Source of the DNA: an uncultured Bacteroidota bacterium
GTDB taxonomy: Bacteria; Bacteroidota; Bacteroidia; Bacteroidales; P3
DNA length: 64,000 nucleotides
Assembly (NCBI GenBank): GCA_902774395.1
Contig: CACYIK010000003.1
Span: 62,551-126,550 of the forward strand
Direction: 5' to 3'
In this document: in pieces, positions 8,723-19,037 of the stretch
Layout of the letters: the number at the start of each line of letters is the position of its first letter
Position numbering within the stretch: the first letter of the stretch is position 1
Position numbers and translations under genes: made by a program
The notes under the pieces: generated by a model
Told to the model about the DNA's origin: nothing
What the model saw: only the letters and a program-made list of their open reading frames with translations
The model's database searches: none

Positions 8723-9239
8723 AAGGCGGGAAGAGAGTGGCAACTTTTTCAAAAGAATTTTTCCACTTTTTGAAAAATATTTTTCAACGCAGTTAGGTGC
8801 ATATCTTCCGAAAAGAGCGCTCTCTCAGGAGGTTATATTTCCACCTCCAAAAAATGACTTTTGATTTTCAAACAATTAAAACAACAAATTACTTTTCAAT
8901 GTCTTATAAAATTTATTAACAAACAACTCGCACGTTTACAACCATCTGTTGAATTATTAACAAAAATTAGGGCTGACAGCCGTTCTCTCGAAAAAAAATT
9001 TTTGAACATGGAATATTTTTCGTATATTTAAAAGCGGCGGAGAAATGTTAAAAAGCTATGTAAATTTTGGAAATTAATATTTTATGAAAATAGGGTTTTG
9101 AGAGGTAGCCGTGAAGGGGGCAGAACTTTATATTTTTTTTCAGATATATGCAAATTTATTTTTTTAATTTTATGCACAAAAAAAGGGTGAATTTTGCAAG
9201 CAGAACAAAAAACCATGAAATCGATATAAGTGTTTGATT
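8723..9239. other. AT-rich dnaA upstream region, possible replication origin
   Basis: About 500 bases rich in A and T tracts without a credible gene. It holds one consensus DnaA box (9170-9178) and two copies of TTATTAACA (8913-8921 and 8954-8962), each one mismatch from TTATNCACA. An origin is possible but only one perfect box is visible. Confidence 0.35.
9170..9178 (+). promoter_or_regulatory. DnaA box TTATGCACA upstream of dnaA
   Basis: Perfect match to TTATNCACA, 61 bases before the dnaA start codon. It could serve autoregulation of dnaA or belong to an origin. Confidence 0.6.
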
Positions 9240-10715
9240 ATGGAATATAGTAACCCGAAAATGATAGAGGAAGATTACAAGAGAGTTTGGGCAGAATGCC
9301 TGGAGGTGATTAAAGACACCCTCGGACCAGAGAACAAGAAGGCTTTCGACACTTGGTTTGTACCCATCGTGCCGCTGCAACTCGACGGCAGCACCCTCAT
9401 CGTGCAGGTGCCGAGCCCGTTCTTCTACGAATGGATTGAGGATCATTATATCGACCTATTGAAACGCGTCATCCGCATGCAGCTGGGTCCCAACGGCATG
9501 CTGAAATACAGCATCGTGATGGACCAGACCATCCCCACGGAGCCGCTGAAGACCACCCTGCCGTCGCACAACAACCGCCACACAGTACAGAACCCCATGA
9601 GCGACCTGCCGGTAAATATAAATAAAGATAACACGCGCGAGATTCCCAATCCCTTCGTTATCCCCGGCATCCAGAAGACCCGCATCAATTCGCAGCTGAG
9701 TCCCAACTACACGCTGGAGAACTTCGTCGAGGGCGACTGCAACCGTCTGGCCCGCTCGGCCGGCTACGCCGTGGCTGAGAAACCCGGCACCACCAGCTTC
9801 AACCCCCTGCTGCTCCACAGCAACGTGGGCCTCGGTAAAACCCACCTGGCTAACGCCATCGGACTGAAGACCAAGGAGCTGCATCCCGACAAAGTGGTGC
9901 TCTATGTCACCAGCGAGCAGTTCATGGCCCAGTATGCCGAGGCTGGCCGCACCGGCACCACCAACGATTTCATCCACTTCTACGAGCAGATCGATGTGCT
10001 GATTATCGACGACATCCAGTTCTGGTCGGGCAAAGGACAGAAGACCCAGGAAGCCTTCTTCCACATCTTCAACCACCTGCACCAGCGCAACTGCCAGATT
10101 ATCATCACTTCCGACAAAGCTCCCGGCGAACTCCAGGGTCTCGAACCCCGCCTGATCAGCCGCCTGAAATGGGGTCTCAACGCCGACCTGCAGGCTCCCG
10201 ACGTGGAGACCCGCAAGGCCATCCTGCGCCAGAAGCTGCAGAACGACGGCATCGAGATGAGCGACGAGGTTATCGAGTACATCGCCTATAATATTAATAC
10301 GAACGTGCGCGAACTCGAAGGCGCCCTCATCTCGCTCATCGCACAGAGCTCGCTGAACCGCAAGCAGATAACGCTCGAGCTGACGAAGCAGATGATTGAC
10401 AAGTACGTGCAGAGCAGCACGCGCGAGATCACCATCGACTACATCCAGAAGGTGGTGTGCGACAGCCTCGACCTGCCGGTGGAGAGCATCCAGCAGACCT
10501 CGCGCAAGCGCGAGATCGTGCAGGCACGCCAGTTGAGCATGTACTTCGCCAAGAAGATCACCAAGTCGAGCCTCGCCGTCATCGGCATGCAGTGCGGCAA
10601 CAAGGACCACGCCACCGTACTCCATGCCTGCAAGCAGATTGAGAACCTGCGCCAGACCGACCGCTACATCCGCAACCTGGTCGACGAGCTGGAGAAGAAG
10701 TTTAAAGAATGTTGA
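9240..10715 (+). CDS. dnaA: Chromosomal replication initiator protein DnaA
   Basis: 491 residues from the ATG at 9240; a TTG two codons earlier is less likely. Domain I covers about residues 1-85. A variable linker follows, then the AAA+ domain with Walker A NVGLGKTH (K200, T201), Walker B VLIIDDIQF (D257-D258) and sensor regions. Domain IV carries the DNA-binding signature IGMQCGNKDHATVLHAC, a variant of the usual FGxRDHTTVxHA. DnaA binds DnaA boxes and opens the origin. It is preceded by a DnaA box. A four-helix-bundle gene follows after 14 bases of repeat. Confidence 0.98.
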   Translation: MEYSNPKMIEEDYKRVWAECLEVIKDTLGPENKKAFDTWFVPIVPLQLDGSTLIVQVPSPFFYEWIEDHYIDLLKRVIRMQLGPNGMLKYSIVMDQTIPTEPLKTTLPSHNNRHTVQNPMSDLPVNINKDNTREIPNPFVIPGIQKTRINSQLSPNYTLENFVEGDCNRLARSAGYAVAEKPGTTSFNPLLLHSNVGLGKTHLANAIGLKTKELHPDKVVLYVTSEQFMAQYAEAGRTGTTNDFIHFYEQIDVLIIDDIQFWSGKGQKTQEAFFHIFNHLHQRNCQIIITSDKAPGELQGLEPRLISRLKWGLNADLQAPDVETRKAILRQKLQNDGIEMSDEVIEYIAYNINTNVRELEGALISLIAQSSLNRKQITLELTKQMIDKYVQSSTREITIDYIQKVVCDSLDLPVESIQQTSRKREIVQARQLSMYFAKKITKSSLAVIGMQCGNKDHATVLHACKQIENLRQTDRYIRNLVDELEKKFKEC

Positions 10716-10729
10716 ATGATGAATGTTGA

Positions 10730-11110
10730 ATGATGAATCAGATTACTGACACGGGAAAGAGGGACAACCCTTTATTAACAAAGAGTTTTCGTTTCGCCAT
10801 CAACATTGTCAATCTATATAAAAAGCTTATTAGTCAGCAAGAGTTTGTTCTTTCCAAACAGATGGTGCGGAGCGGGACAAGTATTGGTGCCAACATCCAT
10901 GAAGCACAACGAGCACAAAGTGCAGCCGACTTTACTGCAAAGATGTATATTGCACTTAAAGAAGCTCAGGAAACAGAATACTGGCTCATGCTGTTAAAGG
11001 AAACAGATTATATTGACCATACAACTGCAGACGAAGCGATAAAAGATTGTGAGGAGCTTATCAAAATGCTTACTGCCACGACAAAGAAAACATCAGAAAG
11101 AATTTTCTAA
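10730..11110 (+). CDS. Four-helix-bundle protein (S23 / TIGR02436-like)
   Basis: 126 residues, all helical. It has the family pattern LTKSFRFAINIVNLYKKL, then VRSGTSIGANIHEAQRAQS and a final ECEELIKMLTA-like helix. Relatives are encoded inside intervening sequences of 23S rRNA genes or stand alone; the molecular function is not known. Here it stands alone after dnaA and is noticeably more AT-rich than dnaA, which hints at separate acquisition. The start codon region (ATGATGAAT) is itself part of the GATGAAT repeat word, and 10730 or 10733 could be used. Confidence 0.85.
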   Translation: MMNQITDTGKRDNPLLTKSFRFAINIVNLYKKLISQQEFVLSKQMVRSGTSIGANIHEAQRAQSAADFTAKMYIALKEAQETEYWLMLLKETDYIDHTTADEAIKDCEELIKMLTATTKKTSERIF

Positions 11111-11161
11111 AAAAAACATTGCGTAGCTCCGTTCATCATTCATCATTCAACATTCATCATT

Positions 11162-11728
11162 ATGAAAGTATCTTTTAAGCCGGGGACGATGATCTACCCG
11201 CTGCCGGCCGTCATGGTCAGCTGCGGCGACAGCCCCGAGAACTACAATATCATCACCATCGCATGGACGGGCACTATCTGCAGTGACCCGCCCATGTGCT
11301 ATATCAGCGTGCGCCCCAACCGCCACAGCCACTCTATTATCGAGCGCACGGGTGAGTTCGTCATCAACCTCACCACCACCGAGCTGGCCCGCGCCACCGA
11401 CTGGTGCGGCGTGAAGAGCGGCCGCGACTTCAACAAGTTCCGCGAGATGGGCCTCCATGCCGAGCCGGCACAGCTGGTCAAGGCTCCCCTCATCAAGGAG
11501 AGCCCGCTGAACATCGAGTGCAAGGTGGTGGAGGTGAAACGCCTCGGCAGCCACGACATGTTCATCGCCAACGTCGTGGCCATCGACGCCGAAGAGGACC
11601 TGATAGACAAAAGCACCGGCCAGTTCCAGCTCAACCACGCCGGTCCCCTCGCCTACTCCCACGGCAAATATTACGGCCTCGGCGAGAAACTCGGCGGCTT
11701 CGGCTTCAGCGTAAAGAAAAGAAAATAA
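11162..11728 (+). CDS. Flavin reductase-like FMN-binding protein
   Basis: 188 residues. It has the split-barrel flavin reductase fold pattern: KPGTMIYPLPAVMVSCGD at the N-terminus, then a NIITIAWTGTICSDPPM stretch and SVRPNRHSHSIIERTGEFV. The domain ends with LAYSHGKYYGLGEKLG. Such proteins bind FMN and reduce flavins or act as oxygenase partners; the specific reaction is unknown. It is followed directly by REP hairpins. The junction before it (11130-11160) is CATTCATCATTCAACATT repeat. Confidence 0.85.
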   Translation: MKVSFKPGTMIYPLPAVMVSCGDSPENYNIITIAWTGTICSDPPMCYISVRPNRHSHSIIERTGEFVINLTTTELARATDWCGVKSGRDFNKFREMGLHAEPAQLVKAPLIKESPLNIECKVVEVKRLGSHDMFIANVVAIDAEEDLIDKSTGQFQLNHAGPLAYSHGKYYGLGEKLGGFGFSVKKRK

Positions 11729-11740
11729 AAGCGATACATT

Positions 11741-11815
11741 GTTCGGGCGTACACGGGAGTACGCCCCTACCGACACGACAACCGTAGGGGCGTACTCCCG
11801 TGTACGCCCGAACAA
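11741..11815. repeat. Paired REP hairpins upstream of the RAYT gene
   Basis: Two REP units face each other. The minus-strand unit at 11745-11770 and the plus-strand unit at 11784-11809 each read GTAG followed by stem GGGCGTAC, a 6-base loop (TCCCGT) and stem GTACGCCC. Both carry a GAAC tail. The 5-prime GTAG tetranucleotide next to a short hairpin is the hallmark of REP elements handled by TnpA-REP enzymes. The pair forms a BIME-like unit able to fold into a long hairpin. Confidence 0.88.
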
Positions 11816-11880
11816 CAACCAACGTACCCCCGTGTACGCCCGAACAACAACCAACGTACCTCCGTTTACTTCCGCCAATA
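11816..11880 (+). repeat. Two degenerate REP remnants
   Basis: At 11823-11843 the unit lacks its GTAGGG head but keeps CGTACCCCCGTGTACGCCCG. At about 11853-11875 a more decayed copy (CGTACCTCCGTTTACTTCC) follows after the same CAACAACCAA spacer. They suggest past duplication of about 33-base units. Confidence 0.65.
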
Positions 11881-11881
11881 C

Positions 11882-12418
11882 ATGGAACAACAATTGCCAT
11901 ACCGAAAACAACTCCGACTACAGGGCTATGACTACACCCGTCCCGCTTACTATTTCTGTACCATTGCGGTAAACGACAAACTTCATCTATTCGGGAATAT
12001 CATCAATGGGATGATACACCTATCTTCTGGGGGAGAGATAATCCGACAGACAATACATGAGATTGCCACAAGATTTGACAAGACCGAGATAACTGAATAT
12101 ATTGTTATGCCAAACCACGTTCATCTTTTGTTTTTCAATGGAGGCGAGCACTATGTACCCGACATTATTCGTTGGTTCAAGAGTGTTTCCACCAACCGCT
12201 ACATTCATGGCGTCAACGAACAAGGATGGACTCGCTTCAACAAGACATTATGGCAACGCAACTACTATGAACATATTATCCGCAACCAACAGGCCTTCGA
12301 AAATATCAGATTGTACATTAGAGACAACCCAAAACGGTGGAACAATGGATGTGACGAAGATATAGATGGCCTACCAGCAAGCATACACATGGGTACGGAA
12401 ACAACAACAAAACAATGA
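11882..12418 (+). CDS. REP-associated tyrosine transposase (RAYT, TnpA-REP)
   Basis: 178 residues, Y1/HUH single-strand transposase fold. The HUH metal motif is MPNHVHLLFF (H79, H81) and the catalytic tyrosine lies in WQRNYYEHIIRN (Y128 or Y129). A conserved IRLYIRDNPKRW segment follows. N-terminal residues RLQGYDYTRPAYYFCTI match the usual RAYT opening. RAYT proteins cut and move REP hairpins and are normally domesticated single-copy genes. It sits between two REP pairs of the same sequence family, which strongly supports the pairing. It is more AT-rich than its neighbours. Confidence 0.92.
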   Translation: MEQQLPYRKQLRLQGYDYTRPAYYFCTIAVNDKLHLFGNIINGMIHLSSGGEIIRQTIHEIATRFDKTEITEYIVMPNHVHLLFFNGGEHYVPDIIRWFKSVSTNRYIHGVNEQGWTRFNKTLWQRNYYEHIIRNQQAFENIRLYIRDNPKRWNNGCDEDIDGLPASIHMGTETTTKQ

Positions 12419-12421
12419 ACG

Positions 12422-12496
12422 ATACGGGCGTACACGGGGGTACGCCCCTACCAAAACGACAACCGTAGGGGCGTACCCCCGTGTACGCCCGAACAA
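12422..12496. repeat. Paired REP hairpins downstream of the RAYT gene
   Basis: The minus-strand unit at 12426-12451 and the plus-strand unit at 12465-12490 share the GTAG + GGGCGTAC/GTACGCCC stem with loop CCCCGT. They differ from the upstream pair mainly at one loop base (CCCCGT versus TCCCGT). The spacer CAAAACGACAACC resembles the upstream CGACACGACAACC. Confidence 0.88.
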
Positions 12497-12512
12497 TAAA
12501 AAACCAGAAACA

Positions 12513-13442
12513 ATGAACATCACCTGCGTAGAATCCATGGGCATCCCCCAGACCCGCTTCGAGGAACTCAAAAAGCACTACGCCTCCATTGGCCACACCT
12601 TCACCTATTATATGGATAGAAAAGAGGATGAGGCAACGCTTATTGAGCGTATGCGCGAGGCCGATATCGCGGTCATCAGTAATATCAAATTGCCCGAATC
12701 GGTATTAAAGCAGTGCTCAAAGCTGAAATATTTAAGCGTCGCATTCACAGGACTCGACCATATCGACTTAAAGTATTGCTCTAACCATAATATCAAGGTA
12801 CAGAACGCCGCCGGATATAGCACCACGGCCGTCAGCGAGTTGGCCGTCGGCATGATGCTCGACCTGCTGCGCAACATCGTCACGCTGAATGAGAAGATAC
12901 GCCAGGGTGGCAGCCGCGGCACCTTCCTCGGCCGCGAGCTAAGGGGCAAGACCGTCGGCGTTGTCGGCACCGGCGCCATCGGCACCGCCACCATACGCCT
13001 CCTACTGGCCTTTGGCGCCAAGGTCATCGCCTGGAGCCGCAGCGAGCGCCCCGAGGTGAAGGCACTGGGCGTGGAATACATGCCACTGTCCGATCTGCTG
13101 AAGCAAAGCGACATCGTCTCGCTCCATGTGCCGCTGTGCGACGAGACCCGCGGACTGATAGGTAAAGCGGAACTTGAATTAATGAAACCCACTGCATTGT
13201 TAGTCAACACTGCCCGTGGTCCCGTCTGCGACATCCCTGCTGTCGCAGAAGCTCTATGCAACAGCACCATCGCCGGTGCCGCTTTCGACGTCTTCGAACA
13301 GGAGCCTCCCCTGCCCTCTTCTCATCCCCTCCTCTCCGCCCCCAACTGCCTCCTCGCCCCCCACATCGCCTTCGCCACCGAGGAGAGCTTCGCCGCCCGC
13401 GCCGACATCGTCTTCGGCCACGTCGACGACTACCTACGATAG
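12513..13442 (+). CDS. D-isomer-specific 2-hydroxyacid dehydrogenase
   Basis: 309 residues from the ATG at 12513; the longer open frame upstream only reads through the REP pair. The Rossmann motif is GVVGTGAIGTATIRLL. Catalytic residues are visible as Arg in LVNTARGPVCD, Glu in AFDVFEQEPPL and His in LLAPHIAFAT. It is an NAD(H)-dependent oxidoreductase of the D-lactate/glycerate/phosphoglycerate dehydrogenase class; the substrate is unclear. It lies just downstream of the REP pair and ends at a strong terminator shared with the convergent aminotransferase. Confidence 0.9.
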   Translation: MNITCVESMGIPQTRFEELKKHYASIGHTFTYYMDRKEDEATLIERMREADIAVISNIKLPESVLKQCSKLKYLSVAFTGLDHIDLKYCSNHNIKVQNAAGYSTTAVSELAVGMMLDLLRNIVTLNEKIRQGGSRGTFLGRELRGKTVGVVGTGAIGTATIRLLLAFGAKVIAWSRSERPEVKALGVEYMPLSDLLKQSDIVSLHVPLCDETRGLIGKAELELMKPTALLVNTARGPVCDIPAVAEALCNSTIAGAAFDVFEQEPPLPSSHPLLSAPNCLLAPHIAFATEESFAARADIVFGHVDDYLR

Positions 13443-13531
13443 GAAAAAAAATCCTAACAGTATAACTACCCCTGCGGTTACCCCGTAGGGGTTTGCTTTT
13501 AATAGCAACGGCCACCGACCAACCAAAACGA

Positions 13532-13562
13532 GGGGGCCGCGGCGCATTGCGCCGCGGCCCCC
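13532..13562. terminator. Bidirectional terminator hairpin
   Basis: A perfect 14-bp stem GGGGGCCGCGGCGC / GCGCCGCGGCCCCC with a 3-base loop, placed between convergent genes. There is a weak T stretch on the plus side (TATCTT). Confidence 0.8.
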
Positions 13563-13587
13563 TATCTTAGTTCTAACCTCTTAGTTC

Positions 13588-14904
13588 TTACTTCACCGGG
13601 TGGTCCTTGTGGAAGGCCTCGAGACGGGCCTTGAGGTCGGGGAACTGGTCGCGCTGCACCAGGGCCACGCAGGCGCGGATGCCCTGCTTATGGGAGCCCG
13701 TGATGTCGAGGGCGATGGCACTGATGCCGTAGCGGATAAGCTCGTTGAGCAGGGCGACACCTTCGTAGCCGGGGTAGCAGAAGGTGAAGTAGAAGCCGTC
13801 GCCGATGTCTTCGCCCATATCCTTGTCGTAGACGATATAGAAGCCGTTGTCGGTGAAGAGTTTCTTCATGATGCCGGCCTTCTCGCCGTACTCACGGATG
13901 TCCTTGACGAAGTTGAAGGTGCCGTCGTTGGCGCCCTTGAGCATGGCGGCCATGGCGTACTGCACACTGTGGGCGGTGCCGCTGCTGAGGCAGTAGAGGG
14001 TGCCGAAGATGAGGGCGCGGCCGAGCTGCGTCTGGCTGTAGTAGCGGGCCAGGTCGGGGCACTCCATGTTGAACAGCTTGGGCGAGCAGATCATCATGGC
14101 GATACGCTCACCGGCATAGCTGAAGCTCTTCGAGCCGGAAATCATGATGACGTAGAGGTCGGTGTACTTGGCCACGGTGGGCTGGAAGGGAGCTTGGCCG
14201 GGGACGCTGTAATCCTTGCGGAAGTCCATCAGGAAGTAGGCGGAGTCTTCCATCACCACCACGCCGTACTTGTTGGCCATCTCGCCGATAATCTGCAACT
14301 CGTGGTCGGTGAAGCAGAACCAAGCGGGGTTGTTGGGGCTGCTGAAAATCATGCATGCCACGTCGCCGTCCTTCAGCTCCTCTTCGAGTTTGTCGCGCAG
14401 CTTGTCGCCACGGTACTCGTAGACGTCGAAGGCCTTCATGGGGATACCGAGGACGCGGCACTGCTGCTTCTGCACGGGGAAGCCGGGGTCGATGAAGAGC
14501 ACCTTGGTCTTCTTGGCATCGTAGCGGGTCAGCGTGAGGAAGCTGGCAAAGCCTGCCTGCATCGAGCCCACGGTGGGCACGCAGCAGTCGGGCGTGACGT
14601 CGATGTCGAGGAAGTTCTTCACGAAGCGGGCGGCCTCGCGCTTGAAGTCGGCTGTACCGTAAATCTCCGGATAGATGCTGGCCACGCCGCTCTTGAGAGC
14701 CTCAATCTGGGCCTGGACACCCACCTGCGGGGCGGGCAGGCCGGGGATGCCCATCTCCATCTTCACGAAGCGGACACCGGTCTCCTTCTCCACATCCTGT
14801 ATCATCTTGCGCATCTCGCGGATGCTGGCCTTGCCGGGGTTCTGGATTTTGTTGGCCGCGGCAATGCGGTCTATCGTTTCTTTTTGTATAGGTATTTGTG
14901 ACAT
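13588..14904 (-). CDS. PLP-dependent aminotransferase, class I/II
   Basis: 438 residues, fold type I. The substrate/PLP signatures FSSPNNPAWFCF and DSAYFLMDFR (Asp-x-x-Tyr) are visible, and the PLP lysine lies in MISGSKSFSYAGERIAM. N-terminal text MGIPGLPAPQVG resembles the glycine-rich arm of aspartate/alanine-type aminotransferases. The amino-acid substrate cannot be assigned from sequence alone. It is convergent with the 2-hydroxyacid dehydrogenase. Confidence 0.88.
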   Translation of the reverse strand: MSQIPIQKETIDRIAAANKIQNPGKASIREMRKMIQDVEKETGVRFVKMEMGIPGLPAPQVGVQAQIEALKSGVASIYPEIYGTADFKREAARFVKNFLDIDVTPDCCVPTVGSMQAGFASFLTLTRYDAKKTKVLFIDPGFPVQKQQCRVLGIPMKAFDVYEYRGDKLRDKLEEELKDGDVACMIFSSPNNPAWFCFTDHELQIIGEMANKYGVVVMEDSAYFLMDFRKDYSVPGQAPFQPTVAKYTDLYVIMISGSKSFSYAGERIAMMICSPKLFNMECPDLARYYSQTQLGRALIFGTLYCLSSGTAHSVQYAMAAMLKGANDGTFNFVKDIREYGEKAGIMKKLFTDNGFYIVYDKDMGEDIGDGFYFTFCYPGYEGVALLNELIRYGISAIALDITGSHKQGIRACVALVQRDQFPDLKARLEAFHKDHPVK

Positions 14905-14942
14905 AATATTATTTTGTTTGAATGTTTGTTTCTATTTTTGGG

Positions 14943-15060
14943 GAAGTTAAAGAAGTTAAAAGAAGTTATCGTTCGCTTCGCTCACTAGAAGTTAAAGCCA
15001 AATGTACCAGCAGGAGCTATTGGCTTTAACTTCTTTAACTTCTTAACTTCTTTAACTTCC
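14943..15060. repeat. GAAGTTAAA repeat with inverted arms
   Basis: Left half GAAGTTAAAGAAGTTAAAAG and right half CTTTAACTTCTTAACTTC can pair. The central perfect stem GAAGTTAAAGCCA (14988-15000) pairs with TGGCTTTAACTTC (15021-15033). It lies between porD and the aminotransferase and could act as a terminator-like structure. Confidence 0.7.
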
Positions 15061-15065
15061 ATAAT

Positions 15066-15986
15066 CTATTTCGTTTTAAATCCTTTCAGCTTCACCACGT
15101 TGATAGGGCTTATCTCCTGTATCAGGTTATACACTTCCTGTTGTTCCTCTGCCGGTGCCGGAGTGAAGATGGATACCAGCTCCTGAATCTTCACGTCGAC
15201 GAACTGCTGCAGCGACAACATATTGGCATTGCGTTTGCTCACCGTCTGCAGGTTGCGCAGCGCCTGGATGATGGCCTGACGCGCCTTGGGCTGGTCCTTG
15301 GTCATCATGTCGAGTCCGAGGCGGTGGTAATTGTAGTAGGCCTCATGCAGCTGTTCGTAGGCCGAGTTGGTATGATTTTCCATAAACCAATAGCGGTTGC
15401 GGGTGTTATGGGAATCCCAGCCCGAATACTTCGAGATATCAACAGCCTGTGCCACCTGCTGGGCCTGCTGGTAGAAGACATCGCCTCCGTTGGGACTGAA
15501 GGAGTCAAAATAGAGGCCCATCATCACATAACAATAGTAGGCGACGGTGGAGGAAAGTATTGAGGAGAAATTGTTGGGGTCGAAATCCAACGGCTGGCTG
15601 TCGTTATAGGAGAAGGCAAAGTTGCCCTGTTCCATATAGTTGAAGAGGCCGGTGCTGTAGGTCGAGTTGTAGACCGGGCGCTTGAGCTGTACATTGATCT
15701 GTCCGACGAAGTCGGTGGCGCTGTTGCGCTGCGTGAGGATGAGCGAGAACGACCATTCTATCTGTTCCTGCTGCTGGAACTCTATGACAGACCAGCGGCG
15801 GCCGTTGATAAAATTCTCGATAGCCTCTTTCATATTGTCGAACACCTTTTTGTCGTTGGCCGACTCATAGGCCTGCGTGGTGGTGAGCAGTTTTTGGTAG
15901 TTTATTGTCACATTACAGCGGAATTCCTGCCCCTGTGCAACACCGAAGCAGAACATTATCAGCACTATGGACAATATTCGACGCAT
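15066..15986 (-). CDS. porD: PorD-like type IX secretion protein (DUF4835)
   Basis: 306 residues with a signal peptide (MRRILSIVLIMFCFGVAQG, cleavage near Q20). The mature part follows the DUF4835 pattern: EFRCNVTINY, FINGRRWSVIEFQQQEQIE, NSTYSTGLFN, GLYFDSFSPNGG, NRYWFMEN and YYNYHRLGLDMM. This family corresponds to PorD of the type IX secretion system, a periplasmic/outer-membrane accessory. Its presence fits the sorting-domain proteins at 28.9 and 48.0 kb. No other type IX gene is adjacent. Confidence 0.85.
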   Translation of the reverse strand: MRRILSIVLIMFCFGVAQGQEFRCNVTINYQKLLTTTQAYESANDKKVFDNMKEAIENFINGRRWSVIEFQQQEQIEWSFSLILTQRNSATDFVGQINVQLKRPVYNSTYSTGLFNYMEQGNFAFSYNDSQPLDFDPNNFSSILSSTVAYYCYVMMGLYFDSFSPNGGDVFYQQAQQVAQAVDISKYSGWDSHNTRNRYWFMENHTNSAYEQLHEAYYNYHRLGLDMMTKDQPKARQAIIQALRNLQTVSKRNANMLSLQQFVDVKIQELVSIFTPAPAEEQQEVYNLIQEISPINVVKLKGFKTK

Positions 15987-15997
15987 ACTTTACCTTG

Positions 15998-16029
15998 CAA
16001 ATATACAACTTTTTCCGAAATAGGGCAAA
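15998..16029 (-). promoter_or_regulatory. Bacteroidetes-type promoter for porD
   Basis: Minus-strand -7 element TATATTTG at 16005-15998 and -33 TTTG at 16029-16026, separated by 20 bases. Confidence 0.7.
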
Positions 16030-16100
16030 TATAAATATAAGGTTGAACAATTGTTGAAAACATTATATAATATTATAATATCCATATTGGTATTTTTTCG

Positions 16101-16108
16101 TATCTTTG
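16101..16108 (+). promoter_or_regulatory. Promoter -7 element for gyrB
   Basis: TATCTTTG, 32 bases before the gyrB start. No good -33 TTTG is seen at the usual distance. Confidence 0.55.
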
Positions 16109-16130
16109 CACTTTAAACCGAAAACAATAA

Positions 16131-18098
<1,968 letters not shown>

Positions 18099-18101
18099 CC
18101 A

Positions 18102-18247
18102 ATGGAGTGAAAGGGGAGTGAAAAGGGAGTGAGAAGGGAGTGAGAGGGACAATACATCTCTAGTCAACAAAACGATGATAATATAAGCAACAAGCATCAT
18201 TTGTCCCCCTCACTCCACACTCACTCCTCCTTCACTCCTCCTTCACT
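18102..18247. repeat. GGGAGTGA repeats in inverted arrangement
   Basis: The left arm (18103-18148) is tandem GGGAGTGAAAA/GGGAGTGAG units. The right arm (18202-18250) is CACTCCTCCTTCACTCC units. The arms are largely complementary around an AT-rich centre, so the transcript after gyrB could fold into a long hairpin. This may end gyrB transcription. Confidence 0.7.
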
Positions 18248-18265
18248 CCCCTAAAAAATAATTCC

Positions 18266-19015
18266 ATGGACAAAAGAAACCTCCTCCTTATCAGCAACAG
18301 CACCATGCGCGGCGAGGCTTACCTCGGCTGGTGCAAGGACATGATTGCCGACTTCTGCCGCCGGCACAACGTGAAAAAGGTGCTCTTCGTACCTTATGCC
18401 GGCGTGTCGCTGGCTCCCAACGGTCTCTCCAAGAGCTACGACGCCTACGAGGCCAAGGTGGCTGCCGTGTACAAAGAGTTCGGCGTGAAGCTCACCTCCG
18501 TGCACCACAAGGCGCTGCCCATCAACGCCGTCTATGATACCGATTGCGTAGCCGTGGGCGGTGGCAACACCTTCCACCTCGTCCGCGAGTTGCAGCGCAC
18601 GGGCCTCATGCAGGCCATCCGCCAGCGCGTCTTCGACGGCATGCCTTATATGGGCTGGAGCGCCGGCTCGAATGTGGCAGGTCCCACCCTCTGCACCACC
18701 AACGACATGCCCATCGTCATGCCCGCCTCGTTCGACTGCATGGGACTGGTGCCGTTCCAGATCAACCCGCACTACACCGACTTCTTCGACCCGAAGCACG
18801 GTGGCGAGACCCGCGACGACCGCCTGAAGGAATACATCATGGTGAACCCCAAGGCCACCGTCGCCGCCATCCGCGAAGCCACGGCTCTGCTGCTCGAAGA
18901 CGGCAAGCTCAATCTCGTCGGCAAGCCCAACAAGATGAAGGTCTTCAAGACCAAGATGGAGAACACCAAGGAGTACGGCCTCCGCAGCAACATCGACTTC
19001 CTGCTGAAAGCCTAA
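18266..19015 (+). CDS. pepE: Dipeptidase E, S51 family
   Basis: 249 residues. The nucleophile serine lies in GWSAGSNVAGP (S132). The family strand VAVGGGNTFHLVRELQRTGL and the His region PFQINPHYTDF are present. PepE hydrolyses dipeptides with N-terminal aspartate. No signal peptide is seen, so it is cytosolic. It lies alone between the gyrB repeat and a strong terminator. Confidence 0.93.
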   Translation: MDKRNLLLISNSTMRGEAYLGWCKDMIADFCRRHNVKKVLFVPYAGVSLAPNGLSKSYDAYEAKVAAVYKEFGVKLTSVHHKALPINAVYDTDCVAVGGGNTFHLVRELQRTGLMQAIRQRVFDGMPYMGWSAGSNVAGPTLCTTNDMPIVMPASFDCMGLVPFQINPHYTDFFDPKHGGETRDDRLKEYIMVNPKATVAAIREATALLLEDGKLNLVGKPNKMKVFKTKMENTKEYGLRSNIDFLLKA

Positions 19016-19037
19016 CCCTCCTGCTAATAGGAGACAA

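Noticed and set aside
8570..8752. 60-codon minus-strand frame in the intergenic region before dnaA
   Set aside because: It is translated from the dispersed palindromic repeat and has no independent coding signal.
12366..12512. Upstream extension of the 2-hydroxyacid dehydrogenase
   Set aside because: The extra 49 codons only read through the RAYT end and the REP pair; the family start is at 12513.
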